DNA of 64,000 nt, from NCBI GenBank assembly GCA_947179485.1, contig OX359250.1:3121661-3185660 (forward strand), read 5' to 3'. Below the pieces are notes generated by a model. The model made no database searches and was not told where the DNA came from. It was given only the letters and a program-made list of their open reading frames with translations. A program made the translations under genes and the position numbers. Within the stretch, counting starts at the first letter, position 1; each line of letters starts with the position of its first letter. This document shows, piece by piece, positions 11,801-25,640 of this stretch. This stretch comes from Allacma fusca. Taxonomy: Eukaryota > Arthropoda > Collembola > Symphypleona > Sminthuridae.

Positions 11801-13400
11801 AAACCTGAAATTATGGGCAGGGGATGAAAATAGAAATTAATCAGGAGGGAAATAAAAAAAATTAAATTAAACCCTTTTTTTTTTTATTAGGAATTATAAA
11901 TCTACAAGGAAAAGGCAGAGGAGGAGGAGGAGGAGGAAATGGATGAAAATTAAAAACAGAGGGATCGATTGAACTTGCTCGATTTCTAGGTCAAAGCACT
12001 GCCCCGCATTTCCTCTGCCTTTCCCCTGTTGTTGGAGAGACGGCCAAGCTAAGGGTTAGCATCTTTTTCCCTTCCTTCCCAATCTTTCAAGAGCCTTCCA
12101 TCTTCCCTGCCGTTCACTCAGCCCTCGGTCAACTTATTTAGCGAGGCAAAGACCCCAGAACAAGAAGGGCTGAGATAACATTCCGAAGAGGAACTCTAGA
12201 GAAATCCTTTATCGGAAATACGATGTTCTTCCTTTTTTCTCTAGAAAAGTTGCTTACATACCTAGTCTTGCCAGCCTCTGACAATTTCGTTAAACCCGAC
12301 TCACAATCAGTGAAGACGTTCGTTGTCAACGCCTACCTAGATCTGTATATACTTGTCTATACCATTTATGCGTTCTGGATCCCATGTAGATACAAATAAT
12401 TATACTTGAAGTGAAATTGATTCCATATCTTTGACTTACTACGTGGTTAACAATATTAAACAAGCTAATAATTATTTTGATTATCCAAGGTCTGAGCAGT
12501 CAACAGTCTGTTATCATGAGGCACTAACGAGCAAGTGATGGGTAATTTGCAGAATCAATTGAATGTGGGTGAGATGATTGTGAGCGATTATCATGACCAG
12601 GGAAATGCTTAGCATCCACTCACATGACATACCCGTTCCATGACGGATCAAAAGGTATAGTGAGGACAGCGACAGTTACTTTCAGGGAAATATGATTGAA
12701 CAGAGTCAGCGGAGACAGTTGGGACTGAGAGGTTTTGGGATGATGGAAATAGAAATAAATACTGTAGTGAGAGGAAGAGAGGAAAGTGGGAGATATGGGG
12801 ATATGTGAAGGAGGAAGTGGTAAAAGGAGGTATAGGAAAGTGAGTCAATGTCAACAAAGTTGGTCCCATGCATCCAGTCCAGCTCACAAGTGAATAGTCA
12901 ATCATGGGTCTATATCATTTCATACTTCAAGCTGCCAGTCTTTTATCCCGTCTTCAGGGACTCGCAACAAATTCAATTCACACTCGTCACCGACGTCCTC
13001 TCATTCACACACCATCACTTTCTCACTTTCAGCATTACTCACAATAGGACAGATGAATCGGTGCTGAGGAAAGGTTCTCAAACTGAGAGCAAAATACACA
13101 TATAAAATCTCATAGTCGAAGTTATATGGAGAGTTGGGAAGTGTCCCGAGGGACAACTCATATATACTCATATTCAAGGCAAATTCAATTTTCTCGCCAG
13201 ACCAAATCTCCTCACAAGGGCTGACGAGGAAACCATAGGAAAAAGTGTGGCTTGCTTGAGCAAGTCGTGGAAAACTTTAAAGTTTATGTCAACCATCACC
13301 GCCACGGAAAAAGTTTCTAAATCTCTCTCGCCAACAAGTACCACCCTGTTTTTCTTTTCTTTCCCTACAACCTTTTTCCTTGCCATTCCTCAATGCGACG
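8871..13400. other. Unassigned DNA
   Basis: Contains overlapping minus-strand open frames at 9385-9684 (ATG start) and between 9848 and 10284, where two overlapping frames read in different phases. None has a recognisable domain or paired splice sites. GGA runs occur near 11923-11937 and a CT tract at 11632-11660. I assign no gene. Confidence 0.5.
11632..11660. repeat. Imperfect (CT)n tract
   Basis: CT tract grading into CCTCCTC. Confidence 0.8.
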
Positions 13401-16400
13401 ACTACAGTAGATATATGGGGAATAAGATCAACTCATCCGGCATCCTATCGTAGTAACACTGAACCTGGCTAGGAGCATATGCTCACAGGCTACTATATAT
13501 GTATCTGTATCTATCTATGCTTACGCTTTTGAAAACGCTCTATGGTTTCATATGGTAATGATGATGATAGTCCAAGAGAAGTTACCACTCCATATAAAGT
13601 AACAATCATATAATATTATTACGCTTCCTTCTCTGTCTACCCATCCCAATGTAAATATCTAACGATCCTGATAAATGACATTCTCCTTCTCGTATCTCCC
13701 AATATATAAGGACATATCCACTAAGTTATCGACGAAACAAACGCTTCAAGAATAATGTATTCGCAATTTTACCCGAGTCCTTCAATGTGAACGTTGGATC
13801 TTCCATATATGTATCTATATATTTACATACTTATATTACGGCAAACACATAGGTATAGATACATATGTATATACTGTAAACTGTAGGTACAATATCCTGG
13901 AAACAATACTTTAAACAGCTCATGTCTCACTTTCGTCTATGGAGCGGGTCTCCACACTGTGAGCACTCAGGAGTGCACATACATGAGTAGATACACATAC
14001 GGAACTATATATCTACATATATCTAATTATGTACATACATACATGCTCTTACTCTCGAGTGGTCTGACTACACGTATCTATTCCGCTGGTAGTAAATATA
14101 CACTCATGCTATCTCCGATCCACTTATATATAATAGACATTTTACACATTATCTACAATTATACGCCTGACCTACATGTGTGCATGAGGTTTGCTTCCAT
14201 CTGAGCAATTGAAGAAAAATGCATGGTTAAATCCCAAGTGTGTATCATAATGTGGCCCCTATTTTAGAACGTGAAATACTGTATGCTCCCTTGTTAATAC
14301 AATATCTACAGTCAGTCAGACTGAGAGGAAGGAGTACCACGCGACGGGATGAGTCTGTACTGGCCCAGCTGTACACAGACACGTAGGAGATCATTGCAAT
14401 TTATTACAGATACTCGTCCAGCCCCATTGTCTATGAACTTGAAATTTAATGGGAAACGTTGGAAGCATCCTACATAATCCAGTATTCCTGAAATATTCAG
14501 TAGTTCTATAGGAATGTCCTGCCATATGCAATAATATCCGAGTCTTCTCTCCATTGACATAATAAGTAATTGACGCTTATTTAGACTTTAACCTCACAGT
14601 GGACTCACACATTTGTTTGTACGTAATTACGGACATGGTGAGCGTCAGGAAGATGTAAATGCGGGAGTAATAAAACATTATTTATTATACTCTTCCCGAT
14701 ATTACTCCAAGGATAAGCTCAGGAGGAGACATCAATAATTCTAGAAGAGCTTTCTGTACTCAATTAAATTCATGACTTTATTAAATTCCTACTCCTCTGA
14801 TGTGTTACAGATACTCCCACCTAACAAGGACCCCCGCCTGAGTTAAAGTATGATGTACCATGGCATAGTAGCATTTTCCATACTAGACGTATACATCTCT
14901 TCCCATATCATTCGTTATGTCATATATATTTACAGATAGTCAAGCAAACATAGGTGTCTACACAGGGAGTTGTAATGAGTTATTTTGATGTTACTTTATT
15001 AAAAATGATAGTCAATTAGTAAGTTGGTAGGAGGAAAAATAGGAATATTGCTCTGGCCTACAGCACATCTTCCCATCATTCCCCATCCCCAGAGCTGTAG
15101 CTTCTGTTTGTGCTGACACTTTGTGGAGCTGAAAGTTAAAGCCAGAAGTTATTGTCAGTCAAAAGGATTCTCTCCGGTGAGAAAAAAAAAAGTTGTTATA
15201 ATTAGTAAAAGCCAGCTATTAAAAGCATGCAGTTGTGGGCCGTTAACATACGTACTGACAATTAGCTGGAGAAACACAATTTGAGAGTGACAAGTCAGAA
15301 TTTCATTCATAACACAAGCGAGTGTATTGGAGGAGTCAAAGGGAAGTCAGGGAATAATGAGCCAGCTGAAAGGAGTGTTGAATATGAGAAAAGATTTCCA
15401 ACAGACCAATTAAAACATGCATACCTCGAGGCGGTTGAGGGGAAGTTATCAACAGATGAGCCGTCACTCAAACGGAGCGGTAATGTGGTGGGGAATTTTA
15501 TGAATTATGGATGTATCTCGGATATGGCATATACATAAATCTATAGGGTGTAAGTATACAGTCGTCACATACAGAGCAGAAGAGCTGAGTAGAGTTATAG
15601 GGAATGCATCGGGCTGGGAGAGGAACCTCGCATATTATTTATCCTGTTATATCCAAAATGACTCTTAGGATATGATACACATGATAATAATTTTGAATGC
15701 GTCATTTCACGGATTAATTTCTAACCTTGGGGTTGAGTATCTGAGCGTGAATTATTTATTCGTACGGAAAGAGTTGCCGAATCACTCCCATGTTTCTTAT
15801 GAGCTACTGGCTTTGGTTTTATTTATTTTTTTTCACATTATTATTTTCCAGATTAACATGGCTCCTTTCTTATGGCAGTTGTAATAAGTAGTAGGCTTGG
15901 GAGTAGGATGATAGCTCTCATAATCATGAATTTGTTAAAAAGTTTCATTTAAAAGTTTCGTCGGAATTCTCACGTGAGTTTCTCTCAACTCGTTTTGAAC
16001 CATTTCCTATTGTCTTTTTTTCCACCTTACAAGCTTCAGTGGAAGTTGAAAAACTGTATGGAGTCTTGTATCTATACCTTCCCCCCACAAAGTAGACACA
16101 TAGGCATTTGTCTCCTTTGTTACAATATCGAGCAATATTCCTCCCAATATTGTTCCACTTGTCCCGAGAAAAACTCAAGAGTCAGATTTTTCTACAGTCA
16201 ATTTTTTCCATTCCATAGCATTCTGTCATACTCTTGATTTTTTAATTAAAATACAAGTTTATCCTCCTATATTGTGAGCATGACTGCCAGACACCGTACC
16301 CCCCGACACTCACAGTTGCCTTACTAACATAGAAGGCTTCAACCATTGTACTCATATAGTATTTACACAGTAATAATTAAATATGAGTCTAATCCTACAT

Positions 16401-17304
16401 ATACAGTATACTTACATATATACGTTATTCCTATCCTGTGATTCGGCCTGGGCTCATACTTCCAATGACTTGTATTTGATTCGAGGAGAGTCCTCGGGAA
16501 AAGTCATCCCTGCTCAATTTCTCTTTGTAGCAATAATTATTCATCTCTGAAATGTGGGTATGTTTCTGCTCTGTTAAATAGTCATGCCGATCTCAGAAAC
16601 AGGTAAGAAATGATTCCTCAGGGTATTGCCCTTCTTGTGATTTCACACGGCGCAGCGACAATCCAAGTCATACCATTTTTGTCCATCATCCTGTCTTCAT
16701 TTGATTTTATCTTCTTATAATTATTCCGTATATCTCGTACACTCACAAAACTGATTTCAAATTGGGTAGTTTTTTTTTTCTAAGCCGCAGTTTAAATTGT
16801 ATGTGCTGTGTCCCAATGGATATGGGAACTTTCATTTAACATCACATTTAATTTGTGCTATAACTCTGGGTCCGTATAATTATGGCTACGGAGCTTATAT
16901 ACTACAAGGATCGTGATCATGCTCCCTCGAATTATGTCCGTTGGGAATCTGTCAACGGGGATTATATTACTTGAGAAATTGTATATTTTCTGACTGTTAT
17001 TATTATTATGACAACTGTGACGGGTCTGCCCTAAATATTTACCTTCTAACTGTCGGTCTGCCTGTAGTACATTGGGAACGTGACTCGTAAACATGGACTT
17101 GGAAATTAACAATTGAGTTTTAAGAAATTGTCATTGTAGTCATATAATGAGGCCTGAATGACAGACGCTATTACAGGCATGGTCCCATGAGGAGGCCCAC
17201 TATATTAATAAAAGCTGGAAAAATGACAGAAGGTCAGACTTGGCGGATCTTATAATTTAGAGTATTAGTCATGGGTCATAAATACATGTGGGAAGGACAC
17301 TATG
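13401..17304. other. Unassigned AT-rich DNA
   Basis: Rich in TACATA, ATATCTA and TACTGTA words, most dense around 13490-14170. No tandem array, RNA gene or supportable coding region was seen. An open stretch at 15281-15538 has no ATG start and no known motif. Confidence 0.55.
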
Positions 17305-17326
17305 GAGAGAGAGAGAGAGAGAGAGG
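17305..17326. repeat. (GA)n microsatellite
   Basis: Pure GA tract. Confidence 0.93.
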
Positions 17327-18549
17327 GAAGATTAGAAACAATTTGTCCAGGTTATCTATTTCCATCCGTCCCACCATACATCCAGAGGAGAGGGACCAGT
17401 CGGGAGAGACAATTTGAGAAAATACATACATATATGAAGATGCCGTGTAATAACAATAACCCTCCCCGAGAGACTCTCGTCAACAGCTTATCTCCTTTCA
17501 TATTGAGAGAAGACGGAAAGTAAGGTAGCCACTTGTGAGGAGAGTTGAAAGGGTGCCTTCATTTAATAAATACATGACTTGTCATAATACCACCTTCACT
17601 CTATACCCACCTTGTACAGGGCTACTTTACAACTACACCCTCTCAGCACCCTCCTCTCCACTATACATATACTGTAAATTATATCTAGTGTATAGTCTCT
17701 CCTCCGTAGTGATACTCTTTTGTTGTGACTCTTGTAATCTCCAGTCAGTATTCATAATATACTTATGTCATGTGTAATTAATATCCTTCTTGACTATAGA
17801 ATGCATGAGGCTCTTACATATGTACGTATGTGAGTACAAGGACGGAATCAGAAATTAGCCAAGTCATCATATACATATATGTCGTAAATGACATCCTCAT
17901 ACCTCTTGTGAAGGTTGAGGTCCTTCAGGACGAGTCGGAGGATATATGTAAAACAGTAGCGGAAACTCGTTTGAAGGATATGGAAGGAATGGAAGGATGT
18001 TGAAGGAAATATGATTAAATTGAATCAAATGGAAAGGTGGAAATTAGAGACGGAGATCTCGGGAAGGAGTTGGCATATGCCTTTAAATTGTGACTATTGC
18101 CCTTAGGAAAATCCTCGTACCTAATCGATATTCAGGTTATGCACGGAGGGAAGGATTGGAAGAAAGTGAGGATAAACATTTAGGAGTTATGATTGGAAGC
18201 CGGTTTGTATAGCACCTAGCTAAGGAGGCGTTCCTCTGACCACCCGCATGGACTCAGGTGTGAAGATCATCAAGTGAGTCCACATATCTCACTCAGAAGA
18301 AACTCTAACTCTTCTCTCCTAAAAACTATACGAGTTTAGTGTATATTGAAATGTTTTGATAGAAATCTCGTCTGCTGCTTACTGCCCCCGGCCCCAAGTC
18401 CTCTATGAACCTCCTCACAGTGTCTACACATTGAGCCTACTCAATGAACTCTTCTCAATCTTATCTCTTCCTATGGTTATTATTATTAGAATTTGCCTCC
18501 ATATACAAAGTGGAGTCTAGGAGATGAGTTCTAAAGGAGGGTGAGAGAA

Positions 18550-18570
18550 AGAGAGAGAGAGAGAGAGAGA
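18550..18570. repeat. (GA)n microsatellite
   Basis: GA tract followed by poly-A. Confidence 0.93.
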
Positions 18571-18865
18571 AAAAAAGCTGAGAGGGAAGAAAAGGTGGAG
18601 GGAATATTAAACGTGCAAAGTATAGAAATGAGTTGAGGAGAATATTTGGAAACTGTGGTGTTGTTGTATTGACGGGAGTCATTAATCAGGTCCAAACTGT
18701 TATGTACACTGGAACTGTTTAGGAAGACAAGAGACCTGGTCATATAATAATAACAAGCTTGGACCGGAATAATGTTTTCAAGACGACTCCGACTTGCCCA
18801 TGTTTATGGTCTATATCGTCGTAAAAGAGTCAAATGTAAATATTCAAATGTAAGAGTTCGTATCC

Positions 18866-18889
18866 AGAGAGAGAGAGAGAGAGAGAGAG
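18866..18889. repeat. (GA)n microsatellite
   Basis: Pure GA tract. Confidence 0.93.
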
Positions 18890-19475
18890 GTAGGCTCACT
18901 TGGAGAAACTCAACTTATCTCCTCATATAAGCACTACTATGGGAAGTGTATTATTAAAGGTAACAGTTTAACACTTGAGGTCCTCAAAGGGAGTGAGAGT
19001 GGAGATACACTAAATCGGTCCTTTAGTTTATGCTGTCCGTGTGCATATATGTGGATTTGGGAATTTAAAAACGTAATATGTCGTCAAATGAAATCCCATT
19101 GTGAAGGGTTTTTTGGTGGGAAATCTAATGTACAGTAATGGGTGTACATAAGTATGATGAAAGGGTGAGATGCTGCGTTTTGGAGACCTTAAGTATCTCT
19201 CGAAGGATGAGCATATAGGAAGGGCGTGTGTAGGCTGAGCTCGGAGCAGAGACCAAATCATCGGCATCCCATCTTTTTCTTTCTGAAAACTTAAAACCAT
19301 GTTGAGTTGTCGGGAAGAATTATTGATATGACCCATCTGATAAAATTGGCGTTATTTATTATAAGTCGGGGAGTACTAGTGTTTCCTATTTTTTTCCCTC
19401 TCTCCTACTCTTACAAAGTTTTAAACTCCTCCGTGGGTAGAAACTATAGAGAGAAGGTTGATCGAGTGTAGGAAA

Positions 19476-19562
19476 ATGTTGACGCTTCAAGTGACTCTTT
19501 GGGGCTGCCTCGTTGTTGTCACCACCATCACATTGGAACTACCAGGATTTCATTGGGAAACG
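19476..19562 (+). CDS. Candidate first exon with signal-peptide-like N terminus
   Basis: A 29-codon open segment starts at an ATG preceded by GGAAA. It encodes a short N terminus (MLTLQV), a hydrophobic stretch (TLWGCLVVVTTITL) and then ELPGFHWET, which resembles a secretory signal peptide. It ends exactly at a possible splice donor, ACG then GTGGGT, leaving phase 0. A frame opening in the same phase after a possible acceptor begins at 20265 on the same strand. The hydrophobic profile and donor are visible; that this is a gene is inference. No family is recognised, the donor is only moderate, and short hydrophobic openings occur by chance in AT-rich DNA. Confidence 0.22.
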
Positions 19563-20264
19563 GTGGGTTTTTTTTTTGTCTTCTCTCTCTCTCTCTCTCA
19601 ACAAACAAAACAAGTCACACAATTTAGCTATATTAAAGTATTTATATGGCTCCTAAGTATGCAGCCATTCCTTTCCAAAACACTACACTCTTCGTCATTT
19701 GTTGTTGGTGGAAACACAAACAAGGGCCACAACTTGTGTGATATCTGGGGGTAATCTAGCTCCTCACTACTTCGGGCAATAATCTCTATTTCTTTCATTC
19801 CCCAAGTCCTATCTTCGATTTGGAAATTCATCGAGGTGGACAAACCGTTAAAATTCCCTCATCATTTTTCTCTCAGCAGTCACAATATAATAGCTAGCGT
19901 CATCATCCCTTCACAATTATCTTCCTAAATACGACCATACATTATGAGACTGGACCATTTTCTCCTTTGAATACTCCTCCAGCCCATTACTTACCATGCC
20001 AATAGATACAGTCGTAATAACCAAATCCACCTACGAACTCCGCTCCACTACAAGCTCACACGGGAGACTTCCAATGTCAAAAAAAAAAAACATTAGACAC
20101 CTTTAGTTTAAAGCAATACGAGGATGAGTGTCTGCTTGGGGTTGGATGGTGTTATTTATAAGAATATGGCTTCTAAAATGGTTCGGTTCATAAAATGACT
20201 CCTTCTGAGTCTCAGAGTTGGGTGTACAGGGGCTCGGAGTGGTTACATTGGGAATTGCTTGTAG
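19563..20264 (+). other. Putative intron of the secreted-protein model
   Basis: If 19476-19562 is an exon, this 702-bp interval would be the intron, starting GTGGGT and ending GCTTGTAG. It contains a CT tract at 19582-19600. The pyrimidine tract before the acceptor is poor. An alternative acceptor, TTCTGAGTCTCAG, ends near 20215. Confidence 0.15.
19582..19600. repeat. (CT)n microsatellite
   Basis: Pure CT tract just downstream of the putative first exon. Confidence 0.9.
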
Positions 20265-20504
20265 AATCTCTATTGCAAGGTCCAATGTGACATTCCAAAC
20301 TTCCCTAATGGTCTAACAATTAAGTTTAACACAGGGTTCCATTATAGATTGACACTACAGAGGACTCTTGGGAATCATGGAGCTGATCACATTATGAGGG
20401 AGACATTATTGGAGGACCTACTCGTCCACATCCATCTGGGAGGATCATGTTGTTCCTACAGAGAGTTGTGTCTCATTGACCAAGGCTCATATCGTCTTGA
20501 GTGA
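20265..20504 (+). CDS. Candidate second/terminal exon of the secreted-protein model
   Basis: An open frame of 79 codons starts directly after a possible acceptor (CTTGTAG) and ends at TGA 20502-20504. It joins the 19476-19562 segment in phase 0 and would give a protein of 108 residues. Visible features are five cysteines (YCKVQC near the start, then GSCCSY and ELCL) and a mix of charged and hydrophobic residues. It has no ATG near the start, so it would have to be spliced in. No family is recognised. Other frames over 20216-20340 are also open and look equally protein-like by eye, so the model is weak. Confidence 0.15.
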   Translation, partial: NLYCKVQCDIPNFPNGLTIKFNTGFHYRLTLQRTLGNHGADHIMRETLLEDLLVHIHLGGSCCSYRELCLIDQGSYRLE

Positions 20505-20584
20505 AAATCTTTGTCAATGTGTAAAATAGCAATGGCAAGGAGAGTCACTGGAGAAAAAATAACTCCATGTAGGAAATTTTGGGG

Positions 20585-20614
20585 AGAAGGAAGAAGAAGA
20601 AGAAGAAGAAGAAG
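20585..20614. repeat. (GAA)n microsatellite
   Basis: About nine AAG/GAA units. Confidence 0.93.
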
Positions 20615-23200
20615 GGAACTCTGTAATGAAACGTAATGATAGGGAGCATTTTTCATTTGAGAGCCGCCTTTTTAACTATAGTCTCCTTATTATTACTAAT
20701 AGTCAGTGACTCAGGTCTCTGCTCCAACTCACACTCGTGTGTTTTGGTGGAAGGTGGAGGAAAGTGACACTCGGGAAACTTAGGACAGCATCCTTGAAGT
20801 AGTTCTTTGAACATCATTCGTTATCTTCACATTTGTCAAGTCAGAGAACGACAGCATATAATACTTCGGAAGGAAGGGAGAAATGGGACCTGTATAAATC
20901 AAGTTGACTCAATCCGTCTCATTAATGCATTAATGCATTGCATAAATCACTGGTTTACGTCTCGCCCTCCGAGCACTAACTGTCCGCTCAAGCTTATTAC
21001 ATCTTGTTATAATACCTGGGTCATAGTCACCAACGCTCCTTTCAATCATTTCTTGACTGTCGCTTCCAAGCTCCCAATCAGTATCCAAATGTATGCATGT
21101 CATTGTAAGTATAGGCTCACGACGGATCTTCCCTGAGAATTCCCTCAGGAAAGTATCCCTATACTAATATGCTCATTGATTTCTTCAGCACCTTCTCAGA
21201 CCAAAAAAAAAACTGATATTCTGTCCTTGTAACACTTTTCCTTCCTTCAGTTCATCCATAAAAATATGGTGTATGTCACTTGGATGGGACTCACTCAGCA
21301 GACCCGAGGTCCTCCATGAGCAACTTCATGGATTTAGGAATAATAGGATGGGACAATGTCAATGAAGATCACAATATCCAGATAAACCCAAGAATATTAC
21401 ATAAATGATATGATAAGGGCTCCCAAAACTGGCAATAATGATGGAGCTGATTTCCAAGCGAGGGATGAGGCAAGTGGTAAAGCATATGGTAATAAATGCT
21501 AATACTATCCTTTGATAAATGACAACATTCTGCTAATACTAATACACTATATAGTATTACAATAAATCATCGTAGGACCGAACAATGATCACAATTCCTC
21601 ACGAGCTCCCTCCACACCTCACATCATGACATGTACATATTGGATAGCCCGGGATTGTTCTCTTACGCGGAGCTGTTCACTTTTATTCGGCATGTTCTCC
21701 GCCACTACATCCCCAGTCAGTTTTTGTGGGTCCACTCGAGAGGCAACAATTCCGTTCCCAGTGCTAACACATACTAATAAGAGCGATCGTGTGCATTTTG
21801 GAGTAGTAGCTGGGACAACATACGACCCCGCTCACAATAATCCTCTCCATCCTACCTTCTACGTTACATCCCACACCATGCTACTACACACTGTGATAAA
21901 TGGAAGGATTACCGACAGAAAAATCAACCCCAAATACCATACACACTGTCTCATTTGCAAGAGACTCAGTCTGAGTCGAGCATATTCAAAAACGTGATCC
22001 AATAATAATTACAAATGTACTAATCTTTTTAAATGCTTATGTATTTGAATAAATATCCACATTTGCATCTTCAGGGCAAAATCAAGTAAATTGAGTTGAG
22101 TCCCTCCGTCCTAAAGGTTTAATATGACACGCAAGGGTTATTTCAAATATCACACTGAATAGGTTCCTTCTGTAGTAAATAAGTAATTAATTATCTACGA
22201 AGGTACATATGTATTTGGGAATTGAAAATCCAAGGAACTGTTGATGTGGAGATTACAATGAAATACCAGGACCTGCCAGGGATGTGAAAGATAACGTGCA
22301 AAATGCATTCCAAATGACACGATTATAAAATACATGGGGACGACTAGAAAGGTGCGAAATGCATATGAAAGTGAAAGGAAGGTATTTATCGGCATATGAG
22401 ATAATTGCACTCAACTAATTCCAAGGGACCTGTACAATATGTAAATTGTTATCTGTAGATATCTCTGAGGAAAGAAATGCTATTGTGTATGTGGATCCTC
22501 TGGATGTGCCTTGGATGTGCTATGTGCAATTAGATGTGAGAGGGAGTGATTGGGTCCTATATTTAGCATGCATAATTATGTATAATTAGATACATGCATA
22601 TGTAAGTAGGTAGATTTGGTGGGGAGTGTAAATGTAGGGTTGGATGAGACGGTGGACATGAAGGATATCCATGTATTGGCCAGACTCCCTCCTCACCTTT
22701 GAAGTTGGCCAAAAAGGAGTAAAAGACAAGGGTATACCGACTTGAGTGTGAACGAGAAGGACAGACGGGTGGTTTTACATGATATAGTTAGTGGGTTGTA
22801 GATAATGGCTCATGGGTATCTACATACATAAGATTCCCCCTTTGATTGCCAAGCCCAGACCATAGGGTTGAGGATACTGTACGGAGATGAAGGCGACAGC
22901 CGGAGAAGGGAAGGAAATCCATGGAGTTATTGGCTGACGCTCAGCCTCTAAACATACAGGAGTTTGGGTAGGATGGTAACGGTAACTCAATAAACATGTA
23001 AATGATGTATCAATCAGTATCACTGAGGCCTAACTTGACTTAATTACCCTCCTAATTAACCAACTAATTGGATAGAATCGCTAAGTTTTGCCTGTACACA
23101 GTCTGCAATGCGAGAAGAGATCAACCCTTGGATCAATGTCAAAGCCCCCCCACGGGGGCTGGAATTGACAAGTTTATCCCCGGGGTTTTTTCTTCTCCCT

Positions 23201-23203
<3 letters not shown>

Positions 23204-23241
<38 letters not shown>
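23204..23241. repeat. (CT)n microsatellite
   Basis: Pure CT tract of about 37 bp. Confidence 0.95.
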
Positions 23242-23244
<3 letters not shown>

Positions 23245-25608
23245 GTATTTCCCATGCAAAGTGTACTGTACGAGTGTCTACACGTGCTATTGTTCAGGGC
23301 GTTCTATCCCAGAAAATAGCTCCCATAAACACACAGCTAGGACACATGCACACAGGTATATTTACATAATGATAATAAAAGGTATTAGAGGACTCCCTCA
23401 ATGGGTTTCAGGCACAAGGAAAAATATCCAATAAAGTAACTAAAAGTTTTTTTTTCTCATTTTAGTTTTGGCTACCTCACAAACCTAACTGCATTATAAC
23501 TGAGCCATTCATATGTCATGATTAGCGTTTAGGAACTCCGGTCCTATATAAGAAATAACGAACAAGTTTTGACATTGCCACAGCCTTTGAATTGTCCTCA
23601 AGGAACTACACCTACATACGTAGAGTATGTACATATGTACCTAGGAGGGAGGGGATACAGCACAAAAGGTTATTATTGAACTTAATTTAAACTTTTCCAC
23701 CCATTCCTAACATATACGAGCTAAATTATTCAAAGTAGTCGATTTTGTAATAAACGGATCCTATTATCATAACTATGTATAGGAAGTTTGTCGTTGTGGA
23801 GGCCTCTCCGTTAAACGTTCCGTAATTTCCTCTCTTTCTCTAAACTCTCAACAACTCTTGTTTCCCTCCCGACTGGGAAGTCTCCTATACTGTATGGTCT
23901 ATGCCTATCATTATACATATGTGGAGTCAACTAAGTGTTGGCTTAATGCCTCGGCAATACATTATAGAGGAGGGAGGTAAGCATGGACAGTAGAAGCATA
24001 AGGACTTAAGGAGATAACAAAAAGCAAAGTGCAGACAAGAAGAATCGATGTACAGTAATTACATTTTACGTAGATATATTGTACTAAATGTAACCTTTGA
24101 GGGAAGTCAACCCGGTGTGAGTTTATACATTTGAGAGTATGAATAGTTGTAGGATTTCTGATTACTTTTATTATCCTTTTTGAACTAAAAAAAAATAACA
24201 TTTGTTCTTTTACCTCTTCTCGCACATCTCTCTGAATTGAAATCGGGTGATTTGACTGGTTAAACTTTTATTCAGTGTTTTTTTTTGTACTTATCTAATA
24301 GGAAAAGGCAATGTTTCGGATGTGAATTGAAGAGTCTCTACGAAAAGAGATTTTTGAGTAGGCGAGAGATAGATGCTGGGAAGATTCTGCACGAAATAAG
24401 TTTCATTGGTTTAGGCTATTGTTTCTTCGAGAGAGATATTATTGTTACTTTTTTTTTTTTTTTATTATTGTGCGTGTTTTTTGTTGGTTAAAAGTTTCAG
24501 GTCGTATATTGCTACTGTATGGTAATGCATTGTGGAAAGGGCTTGTTTCTTGTTGAACTACAGATGGTTTTGAAGAACAATACTGAGATGACATCCGAGA
24601 CGAAAGGCAAGGAATCACGAGACGAGGATGTGGAAAAACTCTGTTTATTGTTTTATATTCATCATGCGCGGGATCATGAGTGAGATGGATGGATGTGTGA
24701 ATGATGTGATGGTGTTATTGTTTTATATTATATTATTATATTGCCTATTTCGTTTCTTCTCTCTAATCCCCTTTCGTCTTCTTTCTCTCGCTCATCTTCT
24801 CTGATGGATCTTTTATTCCCTCAAAATTCCTCCTTGTGTAATTCTGACTAAATCTTCTCCTATCATCTCCCTCCCTACATATGGACTTTCCCATATGTCT
24901 GTAGTAGTCAAGTCATATCCCGTGATACTTGAGAGCATCCCATGAGTCCTCGCTAGCTCCAATTGGGTATATTAACCATTATACTAAACTATATCCATTA
25001 TCTCGTACGGATAGATATATAAAGACCAGCCCCAGAACTAGGTGCATGGCTGTAGTGATAATAAAAAGGATGAGGTAGGGAAAAAAATTCGGAAAATCAA
25101 GGGAGCACATCGTGACTCAACAAAAGTGCCTCTCTGGGAAACACAAGGAATTTTCCCTCAATTTCAATCAAAGCTTCGTTTTATATGTTTGTTCCAAGTA
25201 TGTCCTCTCTCACCTTGCGCACACCTGATATAACAGAGATACTTGTGTCTGTATCCGAGACTTCTATAAGCAATGGGGAAATAAATAGACCTTACCGAAC
25301 CGTTCCACAACCTCCAACTTCCCACATGCTATCATCATCTTCATTTTTAGTGTCTCCTCACACAGACACCAACTATATTTTCTATCCTTTTTATGTAAGT
25401 AAAAAAAAAAACCTTTCTTCAGGAGCGAATGCAGTTGAGTATCTATCTATCTATGCTCTCTCAGTCCCAATGACTCTCCGTAGAACCCAGCGTATTTACA
25501 CGGGAACATACAATAGTCATAATTAGTTTACATTCCAAGAAAATCATTTGAAAATTCTATCCTAAGTCTCCCAATAAACGTTACACAAATCAAACAACTG
25601 TCGTCAGT

Positions 25609-25634
<26 letters not shown>
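25609..25634. repeat. (CA)n microsatellite
   Basis: Pure AC tract. Confidence 0.95.

Positions 25635-25640
<6 letters not shown>

Larger units (their letters stand above)
17327..19475. other. Unassigned DNA
   Basis: Contains two GA tracts listed separately. No supportable gene, RNA or mobile element was seen. Confidence 0.55.
20505..25600. other. Unassigned DNA
   Basis: Includes the GAA and CT tracts listed separately. A 123-codon ATG-started frame at 21626-21997 has no recognisable domain. ACATATGT palindromes recur near 22205 and 23633. I see no supportable gene. Confidence 0.5.

Noticed and set aside
21626..21997. 123-codon ATG-started frame
   Set aside because: No family, signal peptide or splice context was recognised; the length is within chance expectation.
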